Positions 7,929-17,596 are shown, numbered from the stretch's first letter. The stretch: DNA of 64,000 nucleotides from Lysobacterales bacterium (GCA_002722315.1 PBLG01000044.1:1-64000), one strand, 5' to 3'. Notes: generated by a model from the sequence alone, not told the origin. Numbers and translations: made by a program.

Positions 7929-9820
7929 GCGCGCGCCCGCCGTTCTGGCCCGAACTCAAGCGCCGCAACGTGCTGCGCGCCGGCCTGGCCTGGCTGGCGC
8001 TCTCGTGGCTGCTGATCGCGATCGCCGATCTATTGTTTCCCTACCTGGGCTTTCCCGATGAAGCCATTCGCGCGCTGATCGTCGGCCTGCTGATCGCGCT
8101 GCTGCCGATACTGGTACTGGCATGGCTGTTCGAACTCACGCCGCGCGGGCTGCGCTTCGATCGCGGTCCTGCCGAAGAAAATCCGGAAAACAGGCGCACC
8201 GGACGCCGGCTGGACCAGTTGACCATCGTGCTGATCCTGATGGCGCTGGGCATTTCCGCAGTGCGCGAATTCGTCGTTTCCGAAGACCTGGAACCGGAAC
8301 CACCGACGCAGATCGCCGCCTCGGAACAGGCCGATCGAGCGCCGCCACCCGCGCCCCTGCCGGCGGCCCCGCCCGGCCCGGTCGAACCGCGCTCGGTCGC
8401 GGTGCTGCCGTTCGCCAACATGAGCCCGGATGCCGAGAATGCGTTCCTGGCCGAGGGCATGGCCGAGGAAATCCTCAATGTGCTGTCGCGCGTCGATGGT
8501 CTGAAGGTGGCATCGCGCACCTCGTCCTTCTCGTTTCGCGACGAGTCCGTTGGCGTGCGAGAGATCGGCCGGCGGCTCGGCATCGCGCACGTCGTCGACG
8601 GCTCGGTGCGTCGCCAGGGCGACCGCGTGCGGATCACCGCGCAGCTGGTCGAGGCCGCCACCGACCGTCATCTCTGGTCGGGCAGCTTCGACCGCGAGCT
8701 GACCGACATCTTCGCGCTGCAGGAAGACATCGCCCAGGCCATCGCCGACGCGCTGGCCGATACGCTTGGCATGCGCACCGTGCGGGTGCGCCGGGCCACC
8801 GACAACCTTCATGCTTATGAACTTTATCTTCGCGGCCGGCAACTGTTCGCCCAGCGCGGCGCCAGCCTGATGCCGGCACGCGAGCTGTTGCGCGAGGCAG
8901 TCGAGCTCGATCCCGCGTTCGCCGAGGCCTGGGCAGTACTCGCCGGCGTCGAATACGTGCTGCCCTCATACTTTGCCGAGGCCCGGTCGGCCGAAGCCAA
9001 TCGGCGCGCCGAAGAGGCCGCTGAAAAGGCGCTTGCGCTGGTCGCCGACGAGCCGAACGCGCTGGCGGTCAGCACCCGGCTTGCCGCCGACCGAGGGCGT
9101 CGAATCGAAGCCCTGGTCTTCGCCGACCGCGCGCTGGCGCAGGATCCGAACAACGCCAACACCTGGATGTGGCGGGGCCTGACGCTGCTCGAAGCCGGAC
9201 ATATAGACGATGCCCGCGAGTGCTTCGATCGGGCCCGCCAGCTGGACCCGCTCAGCGGCATCCATTACGGCTGGCTGGGCGCGACCGAGGCGATCGAAGG
9301 CAACCCGCAAGCCGCCGAAGAGCTCCTGCTTCGCGCCCACCGCCTCGGCTGGCGCGGTCCGGCCAGCGCCTGGCTGCTGAAGCTGGCGCTGAATCGGCAC
9401 GGCTTCGGCGAACAGGCGCAAAGCGCGTTCGATAACTGGTTGCACGACGACGAGCGAATCGATGAATCGGCGCGGTCCATTTATCGCGAACTGACCCCCG
9501 CAATGGCCGACCCCGATCTGCGCCCTGCCGCTGCCGATCGCCTGGGCGCGGCCATCGCGGACATGCCGGACAAGGACTGGACCAACCTGCTGCTGTTCCT
9601 GGGTCTGCACGAAGCGGCCGTCGAAGAGGCGCACCGGCCGAAGCCGCCCTCGGGCCAGATCGTGCTGATGATGATCTGGACGCCGTTCGACAAGCCCTTC
9701 CGCGAGCACCCGGATTTCATGCGCATCGCCGAAGATGCCGGCCTTCTGGCGTTCTGGCGGCAGCACGGCTGGCCCGACCACTGCCGGATGGGCAATGAAG
9801 CATTGGAGTGCTCGCGATGA
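7925..9820 (+). CDS. TolB-like/TPR membrane protein B
   Basis: This 631-residue paralogue starts at a GTG that overlaps the previous stop by four bases (GTGA), giving the family N terminus FWPELKRRNVLRAG. Two strong hydrophobic segments and a third weaker one precede a proline/alanine-rich linker (residues about 138-160), the TolB-N-like block SVAVLPFANMSPDAENAFL and TPRs. The C terminus has HPDFM followed by FWRQHGWPDHC, a signature shared with array member D and the BTAD-type protein at 17672. The linker composition and low identity outside the motifs show old divergence from A. Function is unknown; the context suggests it acts with its neighbours at the inner membrane. Confidence 0.8.
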   Translation: MSARPPFWPELKRRNVLRAGLAWLALSWLLIAIADLLFPYLGFPDEAIRALIVGLLIALLPILVLAWLFELTPRGLRFDRGPAEENPENRRTGRRLDQLTIVLILMALGISAVREFVVSEDLEPEPPTQIAASEQADRAPPPAPLPAAPPGPVEPRSVAVLPFANMSPDAENAFLAEGMAEEILNVLSRVDGLKVASRTSSFSFRDESVGVREIGRRLGIAHVVDGSVRRQGDRVRITAQLVEAATDRHLWSGSFDRELTDIFALQEDIAQAIADALADTLGMRTVRVRRATDNLHAYELYLRGRQLFAQRGASLMPARELLREAVELDPAFAEAWAVLAGVEYVLPSYFAEARSAEANRRAEEAAEKALALVADEPNALAVSTRLAADRGRRIEALVFADRALAQDPNNANTWMWRGLTLLEAGHIDDARECFDRARQLDPLSGIHYGWLGATEAIEGNPQAAEELLLRAHRLGWRGPASAWLLKLALNRHGFGEQAQSAFDNWLHDDERIDESARSIYRELTPAMADPDLRPAAADRLGAAIADMPDKDWTNLLLFLGLHEAAVEEAHRPKPPSGQIVLMMIWTPFDKPFREHPDFMRIAEDAGLLAFWRQHGWPDHCRMGNEALECSR

Positions 9821-11943
9821 GCCTGTGGACCGAACTCAAGCGCCGCAACGTATTCCGCATCGCCGCGGCCTATGTCGTGATCGGCTGGCTGATGCTGCAG
9901 GTTGCCGACATCGTGCTCGGCTTTACCGGCGCGCCGGACTGGGTCGGCAAGGCGCTGATCGCATTCCTGGTGCTCGGCTTCATTCCGGTGCTGGCGCTGG
10001 CATGGGTATTCGAAGTGGGGCCGGAAGGCATTCGGGTCGACGACGGCAGCTCGCAGCGCGATGCCGGTCCGCAGGCCCGGCGGCTTGACGTGGTCACGCT
10101 GGGGGCGGTCGTCCTGGTCGTCATCCTGATGATCGCCCAGCACCTGGGGCCGGCGCTGCTGGCGCCGCAGACGGATACCGGGACGGAGCCCCCATCGGCG
10201 GCCGAGTCATCGGGCGAAGCCGCCATCCGCACCGTGCCCGCAGCGCAGCCACCTGCGCCGGAACGCGATACCTGGACGCCCTCGGCGGGATCGATCGCCG
10301 CGCTGCCGTTCACCAATCGCAGCGCCAACGAGGAGAACCGGTATTTTGTCGACGGCATCCACGATGAACTGTTGACCGAACTTTCGCGAAACCCCGCGCT
10401 GAAGGTGATCTCGCGTACGTCGGTGATGGAGTACGCCGACACGATCAAGAACCTGCGCGAGATCGGCAACGAACTGGGCGTGGCCAACATCCTCGAAGGC
10501 GCGGTGCAGCGCTCGGGCGACCAGGTACGCATCAGCGTCCAGCTGATCGATGCCTCCACCGACGCCCACATCTGGGCCGAGACCTACGACCGGCAGCTCA
10601 CGCCCGAAAACCTGTTCGAGGTCCAGACCGACATCGCCGCCGACATCGCGCTGGCCCTGGGACAACGGATCGCGCCCGAAGCCGAAGCCGCCGCCCGCCG
10701 GGCCCCGACCGAAAATGCCGACGCCTACGACCTGTTCCTGCAGGCACGCGGGCAGTTTGTCGACAACAGCGAGCCCGGCATCGAGACCCGCATCGAGCTA
10801 TACCGCCGGGCCGTCGATCTCGACCCGGATTTCGCCGCGGCCATGGGCGAGCTGGGCCGTGAGTACACCAACCTGTATTGGTACATCTCGCGCCGCGACA
10901 GTCACCGGGAGCAGGGCGGCGAGTGGATCGACAAGGCGCTTGCGCTTGCGCCCGACGACCCGCGGCTGCGCCTGGCAAAAGCCGAGCACTTCTATCGCGC
11001 CGACCTCGATTACGAAGCCGCGCTGGCCGAGCTCGATCGGGCCGTCAGCGGATTGCCCGGCAGCGCCGAGATCCCGATGCTGCGCGCCGCGGTCAAGCGC
11101 CGACAAGGGCTGCCCTTCGAGGCCCTGGAGCTGCTGCAGGACGCCGCGCTGCTGGATCCGCGCTCGGTCCTGGTCCTCTTCACACTGGTCGAGACGCACT
11201 GGCTGACCGGCGACCTCGAGCAGGCCCGGCGCTGGCAGCGTCGACTGACCGCCCTGCCGGAGGGCACGGATAGGCTCTGGCGCATGAGCTACACCTGGGC
11301 TCGCTTCCGATATTGGGGCGAGCAGCCGCAAGAGTTGCTCTCGATGGGGCCCGAAGCGCTTGCCGAGCCGGACAACAACCTTGTCGGCAACGACCCGTTT
11401 CGCTGGTTTCTGTTCCGCCGCGAATTCGAAAAGTCCGGCGGTTATCTGGATGCGCTGCAGGGACGACCGATTTCCGATCAATTCGAGTGGCAGCCGGTCG
11501 AACTCTATCGCGCCCGACTGGCACACGCACAAGGCAGCGCAGATCAGGTCCGGATCCTGTCCGAGGCCGCGCTTGCAAGAATCGCGGACGAACTCGAGGT
11601 CCAGCCCGACGATTACCGCATTCACATGGCCCAGGCCCTGGCGCAGGCATTGCTCGGCCGCACCAACGAGGCAAGGCAGGCGATGGAAACGGCCCTGGCC
11701 CAACCCGTGCCGCAGCGCGACCGGATAATCCAAAGCGAACTGCGCGCCCAGCGGTTCTTCGCCCTCGCCCTGATCGCCGACAGCAAAGAGGTGGCCGAGG
11801 CCGTGGAAACTTACCTGCAGCGCGACATGCGCTACTGGGGCTACGACGGCCTGATCCTCGACCCGGCCTTCGACCGCCACCGCGACCACCCCGCGTTCAA
11901 GGCACTGGAAGCCAAATATTCCCGCCAGGAGCCGGACGCATGA
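9817..11943 (+). CDS. TolB-like/TPR membrane protein C
   Basis: The 708-residue protein overlaps the previous stop by ATGA. It begins LWTELKRRNVFRIAAAY, has hydrophobic segments near residues 16-36, 46-67 and 93-110, a linker rich in Thr, Pro and Ala, then SIAALPFTNRSANEENRYF and RTSVMEY of the TolB-like domain. Here GIHDELLTEL replaces the GV/GIxEELLNLL seen in A and D, making C the most divergent member. TPRs follow to about residue 690, ending HPAFKALEAKY. It lacks the FWR-HGWPD tail of B. No enzymatic motif is visible. It probably forms a membrane-bound scaffold or sensor with A, B and D. Confidence 0.8.
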   Translation: MSLWTELKRRNVFRIAAAYVVIGWLMLQVADIVLGFTGAPDWVGKALIAFLVLGFIPVLALAWVFEVGPEGIRVDDGSSQRDAGPQARRLDVVTLGAVVLVVILMIAQHLGPALLAPQTDTGTEPPSAAESSGEAAIRTVPAAQPPAPERDTWTPSAGSIAALPFTNRSANEENRYFVDGIHDELLTELSRNPALKVISRTSVMEYADTIKNLREIGNELGVANILEGAVQRSGDQVRISVQLIDASTDAHIWAETYDRQLTPENLFEVQTDIAADIALALGQRIAPEAEAAARRAPTENADAYDLFLQARGQFVDNSEPGIETRIELYRRAVDLDPDFAAAMGELGREYTNLYWYISRRDSHREQGGEWIDKALALAPDDPRLRLAKAEHFYRADLDYEAALAELDRAVSGLPGSAEIPMLRAAVKRRQGLPFEALELLQDAALLDPRSVLVLFTLVETHWLTGDLEQARRWQRRLTALPEGTDRLWRMSYTWARFRYWGEQPQELLSMGPEALAEPDNNLVGNDPFRWFLFRREFEKSGGYLDALQGRPISDQFEWQPVELYRARLAHAQGSADQVRILSEAALARIADELEVQPDDYRIHMAQALAQALLGRTNEARQAMETALAQPVPQRDRIIQSELRAQRFFALALIADSKEVAEAVETYLQRDMRYWGYDGLILDPAFDRHRDHPAFKALEAKYSRQEPDA

Positions 11944-13826
11944 GTCTGTTCAACGAACTCAAGCGCCGCAACGTGTTCCGGGTCGGGCTTTTCTATATCG
12001 TCTCGGCCTGGGTTGTCGTTCAGGTGGCCGAGACCGTGCTGCCGATGTTCGACGTGCCCGAGGGTGCATTGCGCGCGATCGTGCTGATTCTGGCGCTGGG
12101 TTTCGTGCCGGCCGTGGTGTTCGCATGGGTGTTCGAAATGACGCCCGATGGGCTCAAGCTCGACCGGAACGCCCAAGCCGACCCGGCAAGCGGCCAGCAC
12201 ACGTCGCGCAAGCTCAACTGGGCGACGCTGATCGCGGCGGTGCTGGCGATCGGGCTGCTGATCGCCGACCGACTTATGCCGGAACCCCCTGTAGCCAGGG
12301 CCGAACCGGCGCTGGCCAACGTGGATTCTCCGGAAGTCCGGATGTCCGCCGAAGCCGACGACGCCGTCGATCCCGCCTCGATTGCCGTGCTGCCGTTCGA
12401 AGACCTGTCGCCGGACGGCGACCAGGGCTACTTCTCCGACGGCATCGCCGAGGAAATCCTGAACGTGCTGGTGCGCATAGACGGCCTGGAAGTGGCCAGC
12501 CGGACGTCGGCCTTCCGCTTCCGCGACCGCGACGACATCGGCATTCCCGGCATCGCACGCGAGCTCGAGGTGCGCCACGTGCTGGAGGGCAGCGTGCGCA
12601 AGGCCGGGGACGCCATCCGGGTCACCGCGCAGCTGATCGACGGCGAAAGCGACAAGCACCTGTGGTCGGATACCTACGACCGCTCGCTGACCGCCGAGAA
12701 CGTGTTCGCCATTCAGGACGAGATCGCGACCGCGATCGTCGAAGCCCTGCGCGGATCGATTGCGCTGCCGGGCGCCGAGGCGCTCGAGGTCGGGGCGCGC
12801 ACCGACAGCCTGGACGCCTACGAGCTCTACCTGGAGGCGCGTGCGCTCTACAACGCGCGGAACCGGATGGACCGCGCCGATGAACTGCTGGCCCGCGCCG
12901 TCGAGCTCGATCCGGAGTTCGCCGCGGCCTGGGCGATCCGGGCCGCGATCTACGTGCTGGACGACGAGTACGGCGACCTTGGCCTGGCGCGCGACGTGTC
13001 CGTTGCACGCTTCGAAGAGTACGCGGCAGCCGCGCTGGCCAACGATCCGGACAACGCGCTGGCCATCGCGGTCCTGGCAATGGGCCGCCTGACCGAAGCC
13101 CGTTTCGGAAGGGCCCGGCACGGCATCTCGCAGATCATCGACGACCTTGAGCGGGCGGTCGCACTCGATCCGAAGAACGCCTCGGCGCGCAACTGGCTCG
13201 GCGTTGCCTACGGCGAGGTCGGCGAACTGGATGCCGCACTGGCGCAGTTCCAGGCATGCAACGAAGACGATCCGTACTACGCGCCCTGCGCCGAGAACGT
13301 GTACGACTCGCTGACCAGCCTGGGGCGCATGGACGAGGCGCTGGCGGCCTACCTGCGGGCGCTGGATGCCGGCGCGACCACCGACGAGTGGCTCAGCCCG
13401 TCGCTGCTGGCCCATTTCGACCTCAAAGCACACTTCATGTTCGCGACCAACCAGTCCCTTTACGTGCCGGGCTGGCGCCGGCACGGCGAACTCTGGGCGG
13501 CCTGGAAAAACCTGGAGGGCGATCACGAAGCGCTCGCGCGCGAGGTCCGGGCCTACGCCGACGAGCACCTGGACCTGGCCGACAACACCAGCCACCTGGT
13601 CAACCTGCTTGTACCGCTGGGCGGTTCGTTCGACCTCAACCCGTTCAGCATCGTGATCTGGGGCGACGCCTACGGCAAGTACCGGCAGTCACCCGAGTTC
13701 AGGACACGCGTCCAAGACCTCGACATCCATACCTACTGGCGCGAACACGGCTTCCCGCCGCAGTGCCGTCCGATTGGCACAACGAGCGTCACCACAGGCA
13801 GTGAGGAGGACTTCGAATGCGATTGA
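11940..13826 (+). CDS. TolB-like/TPR membrane protein D
   Basis: The 628-residue protein starts in an ATGA overlap with C. Its N terminus LFNELKRRNVFRVGLFYIVS and following membrane segments resemble A much more than B or C, so A and D look like the most recent duplicates. The TolB-like block is SIAVLPFEDLSPDGDQGYF, then RTSAFRF and VLEGSVRKAGD, and TPRs run to about residue 560. The tail reads YWREHGFPPQC, related to the FWRQHGWPD tail of B. The last 10 bases overlap the next gene (start 13817), so the secreted NTF2-like protein is translated from the same message. Confidence 0.82.
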   Translation: MSLFNELKRRNVFRVGLFYIVSAWVVVQVAETVLPMFDVPEGALRAIVLILALGFVPAVVFAWVFEMTPDGLKLDRNAQADPASGQHTSRKLNWATLIAAVLAIGLLIADRLMPEPPVARAEPALANVDSPEVRMSAEADDAVDPASIAVLPFEDLSPDGDQGYFSDGIAEEILNVLVRIDGLEVASRTSAFRFRDRDDIGIPGIARELEVRHVLEGSVRKAGDAIRVTAQLIDGESDKHLWSDTYDRSLTAENVFAIQDEIATAIVEALRGSIALPGAEALEVGARTDSLDAYELYLEARALYNARNRMDRADELLARAVELDPEFAAAWAIRAAIYVLDDEYGDLGLARDVSVARFEEYAAAALANDPDNALAIAVLAMGRLTEARFGRARHGISQIIDDLERAVALDPKNASARNWLGVAYGEVGELDAALAQFQACNEDDPYYAPCAENVYDSLTSLGRMDEALAAYLRALDAGATTDEWLSPSLLAHFDLKAHFMFATNQSLYVPGWRRHGELWAAWKNLEGDHEALAREVRAYADEHLDLADNTSHLVNLLVPLGGSFDLNPFSIVIWGDAYGKYRQSPEFRTRVQDLDIHTYWREHGFPPQCRPIGTTSVTTGSEEDFECD

Positions 13827-14320
13827 ACCGTTATGTGATTGTTCTTTTATCCGCGCTCGTTTCAACTGGCGCCAGCAGTTCCAACGATTGCGCCAATGAC
13901 GCCTCGGCGCAGGCCATCCAGGACCAGCGAAGCGCGTTCAACGCTGCAATCGCCGAAGAAGATGCCGAAACCATCGCGTCGGTGCTGGCCGAAGACGTTC
14001 TGCTGATCACCGGGACAGACAGCGACCTCTATTCCGGGCGCGAGGTGCAAGTCGAATTGTGGCGAAGCGACTTCGAATCCAGCGAGCGGCTGGTCTACGA
14101 ACGTACACCCGAATGCATCCAGGTATCCGAGCGCTTTCCGATCGCGCTGGAACGCGGCCGCTGGCTCGGCCAGCCGGAAAACGACAGCCCAGGCGTCGTC
14201 CAGGGCAGCTACTCGGCCAAATGGCGCCACGACGGTGCCGCCTGGCGCCTCGAGGTCGAGGTCTACATGACGGAAGAATGCAGTCCGTCGATATGCCCCG
14301 AAGACGCGACAGCCCAATGA
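13817..14320 (+). CDS. Secreted NTF2-like (DUF4440/SnoaL) protein
   Basis: This 167-residue protein has an N-terminal signal peptide (MRLNRYVIVLLSALVSTGAS) and one NTF2-like domain: an initial helix (QDQRSAFNAAIAEEDAETI), ADVL-type strand LAEDVLLITG, and final strand pairs YSAKWRHDGAAWRLEVEVY. Such domains can bind small molecules or act as enzymes, and I see no clear catalytic Asp/His pair. It has four cysteines (near the mature N terminus, ECIQ, EECSPS, ICPE), fitting an oxidising periplasm. It overlaps the end of TPR protein D by 10 bases, so its product probably belongs to the same system. Confidence 0.7.
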   Translation: MRLNRYVIVLLSALVSTGASSSNDCANDASAQAIQDQRSAFNAAIAEEDAETIASVLAEDVLLITGTDSDLYSGREVQVELWRSDFESSERLVYERTPECIQVSERFPIALERGRWLGQPENDSPGVVQGSYSAKWRHDGAAWRLEVEVYMTEECSPSICPEDATAQ

Positions 14321-14400
14321 CGCGTCGAGTCTCGCCAGGCTCGTCTCTCAGCCCCTGCGGTTGAGGAGATCGGATGAATGACATTTACAAAGGAACAACC

Positions 14401-15876
14401 ATGAACAATCAAACCGGGAAGACCGCCAGCCGACTGTCCGCGCTGATCCTGTCGTTTGCGCTGACCGGCGGCGCGGCCATGGCGGCCGAACCGACCAGCC
14501 TGGCCGACGACCCGCGCGTGGTCGATGCCGTGGCGCTATGGAGCGAATGGCTGGAGTACCAGGCGGCAACCAGCCGCGTTCCCGCCGTTTCGTTCGGCAT
14601 CGTGCACGACCAGGAATTGATCGCCGGCGGCGCGTTCGGCCAGGCCAACCCGGCCGAGGATATTCCGGCAACCACGGACACGCTCTACAGCATCTGCTCG
14701 ATTTCCAAGCTATTCACCAGCGTGGCGCTGATGCAGCAGCGCGAGGCCGGCAGGCTTCGGCTCGACGATCCTGTTTCGAAGCACCTGGACTGGTTCGATA
14801 TCCAGGACGTCCATCCGGACGATGAATCGATCACGATCAGGCGCCTGCTGACCCACTCGTCGGGCCTGCCGCGCGAATCCGATTTTCCCTACTGGACCGA
14901 TCCCGATTACCCGTTTCCGACCCGCGAACAGATCAAGGAAAAGCTCGGCGAGCAGCAGACGCTGTACCCGGCCTCGCGCTATTTCCAGTATTCCAATCTC
15001 GGCCTGACCCTGGTCGGCGAAATCGTCGCCGCGGCGTCGGGACTGCCATACGACCAGTACATGCGCGAATCGCTGCTCGACCCGCTCGGCATGTCCGACA
15101 CCTATACCGATATCCCGGTCGCGCTTCACGGCGAACGCATGGCCGTGGGCCATACCGCGCTGGGCCGCGACGGCACCCGTGATGAAGTTGCGCCATTCCA
15201 GGCCCGCGGCATCGCACCGGCGGCCGGCTACGCCTCCAGCGTCAACGACATGGCGAAGTTTGCGATGTGGCAGTTCCGTGCCGTGGACGGCGACAGCGAG
15301 TTGCTGCGCGCATCCACGCTCCGCGAAATGCAGCGCGTGCACTGGATGGACCCGGACTGGGAAACCACCTGGGGCCTGGGCTTCAGCGTCGTGCGCGAAG
15401 GCGAGCGCACCTTCGCACGCCACGGCGGCGGCTGCCCGGGCTATTACACCGAATTCCGCATCGAGCCGAAAACGAAGATGGGCGCGATCGTGTTGACCAA
15501 TACCATCGGCTCGTCTCCCGGCCAATACGCGGCCAGGGCGTTCGACCTGATTCAGCCGGCATTGCAGAGTGCGCTCGATTCGCCCGAAGACGCGCCGGCT
15601 CGCGACGGCAGCCTGGCGCGCTACGCAGGCGTCTACGGCAGCATCTGGGGCCAGACGGTGGTCGTGCCCTGGGAAGACGGACTGGCCATGCTGGACCTGG
15701 CAAGCTCGAACCCGGCCGCCGATATGGAACGCCTGCAGCACGTCGAGGACAATACCTTCCGACGTTTACGGGATGACGACGAATCGCTCGGCGAAACGAT
15801 CCGGTTCGAGATGGACGAGGACGGAATCGCAAGACGCTTCACTCGGCACAGCATATGGGAAGAGCGTGTCGAATGA
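14401..15876 (+). CDS. Exported serine hydrolase (class C beta-lactamase-like)
   Basis: The 491-residue protein is a secreted member of the penicillin-binding/class C beta-lactamase fold. The signal peptide ends near AMAAEP. The active-site motifs are complete: S100-I-S-K103 (CSISKLF), Y197-S-N199 (FQYSNLG) and H341-G-G343 (RHGGGCPG). A C-terminal beta domain of about 100 residues follows, as in esterases and D-amino-peptidases of this group. The ATG at 14401 has AAAGGA 9 bases upstream; an in-frame ATG at 14374 would put nine residues before the signal peptide. It is more likely an esterase or peptidase than an antibiotic-resistance enzyme, but the substrate is not predictable. Confidence 0.85.
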   Translation: MNNQTGKTASRLSALILSFALTGGAAMAAEPTSLADDPRVVDAVALWSEWLEYQAATSRVPAVSFGIVHDQELIAGGAFGQANPAEDIPATTDTLYSICSISKLFTSVALMQQREAGRLRLDDPVSKHLDWFDIQDVHPDDESITIRRLLTHSSGLPRESDFPYWTDPDYPFPTREQIKEKLGEQQTLYPASRYFQYSNLGLTLVGEIVAAASGLPYDQYMRESLLDPLGMSDTYTDIPVALHGERMAVGHTALGRDGTRDEVAPFQARGIAPAAGYASSVNDMAKFAMWQFRAVDGDSELLRASTLREMQRVHWMDPDWETTWGLGFSVVREGERTFARHGGGCPGYYTEFRIEPKTKMGAIVLTNTIGSSPGQYAARAFDLIQPALQSALDSPEDAPARDGSLARYAGVYGSIWGQTVVVPWEDGLAMLDLASSNPAADMERLQHVEDNTFRRLRDDDESLGETIRFEMDEDGIARRFTRHSIWEERVE

Positions 15877-15951
15877 TGCGCTCGCAAGACCGATTCGGGC
15901 GCACCGACCCGTGATTGACTTCCAGTCTGCAAATCACAGAGGAGTAGAACG

Positions 15952-16599
15952 ATGAAAAACGATAAAGGCATTACCCGACGCCGCCTGGTCCAGGGTTCCC
16001 TGGGCGTGGCTGCGCTTTCGGCCACCGGCGGCCTGTTGGCGGCGGGCACCCCGGCGCAGACCGAAGGACCATTCTTCCCGATACATCCGCAGCCCGACAC
16101 GGATGCCGACATGACGCTGATCGAGGGCCACACCAAGCATGCGCTCGGGGAGGCGGTCGAGATCTCCGGGCGGGTACTGGACGAAGACGGCAACGCGATA
16201 CCCGACGCACTGGTTGACGTCTGGCAGGCCAACGTGCACGGCCGGTACGCGCACGAGGCCGACCCCAACCCGGCGCCGCTGGACGAGAATTTCCAGGGCT
16301 GGGCACAGTTGAAGACCGATGCCGAGGGCCGCTACCGGGTCAGGACCATCAAGCCGGGCGCGTATCCGGTGATGGACGGCTGGAGCCGCCCGCCGCATAT
16401 TCACTTCAAGGTTGCCAGGAGAGGCTTCCACGAGCTCACCACCCAGATGTATTTCGCCGGCGATCCGCTCAACGATGTCGATCGGCTGCTGCAGTCGGTG
16501 CCCGAAAGCGAGCGCGGCATGCTGGTGGTCGATTTCCAGGCCTCTACCGACGACGATTCGAAGCGCGGCGAGTTCAACCTGGTGATGCGACGGGCATGA
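15952..16599 (+). CDS. Tat-exported intradiol ring-cleavage dioxygenase
   Basis: The 215-residue protein resembles the protocatechuate 3,4-dioxygenase/catechol 1,2-dioxygenase family, which uses Fe3+ to open catechols between the hydroxyls. A twin-arginine signal (RRRLVQGSLGVAAL) is at the N terminus. The iron ligands are present with family spacing: Y99 (HGRYAHEAD), Y138 (GAYPVM), H149 and H151 (RPPHIHFKV). The family beta-sandwich motif DALVDVWQANVHG precedes them. Export is unusual, because textbook catechol dioxygenases are cytoplasmic. It could serve as a periplasmic aromatic-ring opener; no other ring-cleavage pathway gene is adjacent. A terminator hairpin follows. Confidence 0.85.
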   Translation: MKNDKGITRRRLVQGSLGVAALSATGGLLAAGTPAQTEGPFFPIHPQPDTDADMTLIEGHTKHALGEAVEISGRVLDEDGNAIPDALVDVWQANVHGRYAHEADPNPAPLDENFQGWAQLKTDAEGRYRVRTIKPGAYPVMDGWSRPPHIHFKVARRGFHELTTQMYFAGDPLNDVDRLLQSVPESERGMLVVDFQASTDDDSKRGEFNLVMRRA

Positions 16600-16613
16600 G
16601 TTCGGCCGAAATG

Positions 16614-16650
16614 AAAAACGCCGGCCATCGAAATGACCGGCGCCTTCTTT
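16614..16650. terminator. Bidirectional rho-independent terminator
   Basis: CGCCGG (16619-16624) pairs with CCGGCG (16637-16642), and inside it CAT (16626-16628) with ATG (16633-16635) around a CGAA loop. AAAAA lies on the left (16614-16618) and CCTTCTTT on the right, so each strand ends with a T-rich tail. It separates the convergent dioxygenase and carbonic anhydrase genes. Confidence 0.75.
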
Positions 16651-16684
16651 AAGGTACCCCGTCACGCAACGGGGCGCTCGAGCA

Positions 16685-17383
16685 TCAGAGGAAGGTGACT
16701 TCGCCCGTGCTGATGTCGTGAACCGCACCGACGACCTTCACCTGGCCGGCATCAACCAGGCCGCGGACCACGTCGCTGCGACGCAGCAGTTCGTTGACCT
16801 GCATGCGGACGTTGGTTTCGATCACGTCGTTGACGAACGCGGTATTAGCCGAGCTGCGGTCGGCGCCGACCGGCGTGCTGACCGCGTCGATGGCCGGCTC
16901 GATTTCGTCCAGCAGCGCGGTCAGGTTGCCCAGCTCCACGCCGTCGCACGCGCCCTTTACTGCGCCGCAGGCGGTATGGCCCATGACCACGATGAGCTTG
17001 GAGCCGGCCGCCGCGGTGGCGAACTCGAAGCTTCCGAGCAGGTTGGTATCGACCACGTTGCCAGCGACACGCCCGACGAACAGGTCGCCGACGCCCTGGT
17101 CGAACACGACTTCCGGTGCCGAACGGGAATCCAGGCATGACAGCACCACGGCGAACGGAAACTGGCCGCTGCTGGTGGCTTTCTGCTGCTCGATCAGGTC
17201 GCGGTCGATCGACTCGCCGGCGACGAAGCGTGCATTACCCTCCTTGAGCAGCGACAGGGCCTGGTCCGGTGTCAGCGCCGCCTGGGCCGCCTGGTCGAAC
17301 GTCTTGTAATGGTCGTCTGCCCAGGCCAGCGGCGAAACCGCCATGACGGCAGCGGCGATCAAGGATGCAACCTGAATTTTCAT
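16685..17383 (-). CDS. Periplasmic beta-carbonic anhydrase
   Basis: The 232-residue protein is a beta-class carbonic anhydrase (CO2/bicarbonate interconversion) with a Sec signal peptide ending near AWADD. The zinc ligands and catalytic pair are intact: C83, D85 and R87 in SCLDSR, H136 and C139 in GHTACGA. Downstream GNVV and KGAC segments are also typical. Export to the periplasm suggests a role in external CO2 trapping or pH control. It is transcribed away from the BTAD-type regulator gene across a 288-base region, in which TGAGAATTATTCGTA (17412-17426) vaguely resembles a Fur half-site pair. A bidirectional terminator closes the gene. Confidence 0.92.
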   Translation of the reverse strand: MKIQVASLIAAAVMAVSPLAWADDHYKTFDQAAQAALTPDQALSLLKEGNARFVAGESIDRDLIEQQKATSSGQFPFAVVLSCLDSRSAPEVVFDQGVGDLFVGRVAGNVVDTNLLGSFEFATAAAGSKLIVVMGHTACGAVKGACDGVELGNLTALLDEIEPAIDAVSTPVGADRSSANTAFVNDVIETNVRMQVNELLRRSDVVRGLVDAGQVKVVGAVHDISTGEVTFL

Positions 17384-17596
17384 GCGTGTTCTTCCTTTGG
17401 TTTCAGTTGAGTGAGAATTATTCGTATCGATATTACTTCAGCAATTGTGAAGAAACCTTGACGGCCGTCATGCTTTTTCAATCTCGTCCCAATGGATTAC
17501 GCCCGCGGTGGGGCGCGTCGAGTCAGCGGCAGATTCCCGGCGCTTCCAGAGGCGTGCGGGGCTTGTCGTCGGCACCGCACTGGTGGCGCGCGAACC

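Noticed and set aside
5733-13826. Adenylate or guanylate cyclase function for the TolB/TPR proteins
   Set aside because: Relatives are sometimes labelled this way, but no cyclase catalytic domain is present in any of the four.
17412-17426. Fur box before the carbonic anhydrase gene
   Set aside because: The match is weak (about 10 of 14 informative positions, poor right half) and the gene is not iron-related, so it was not listed as a site.
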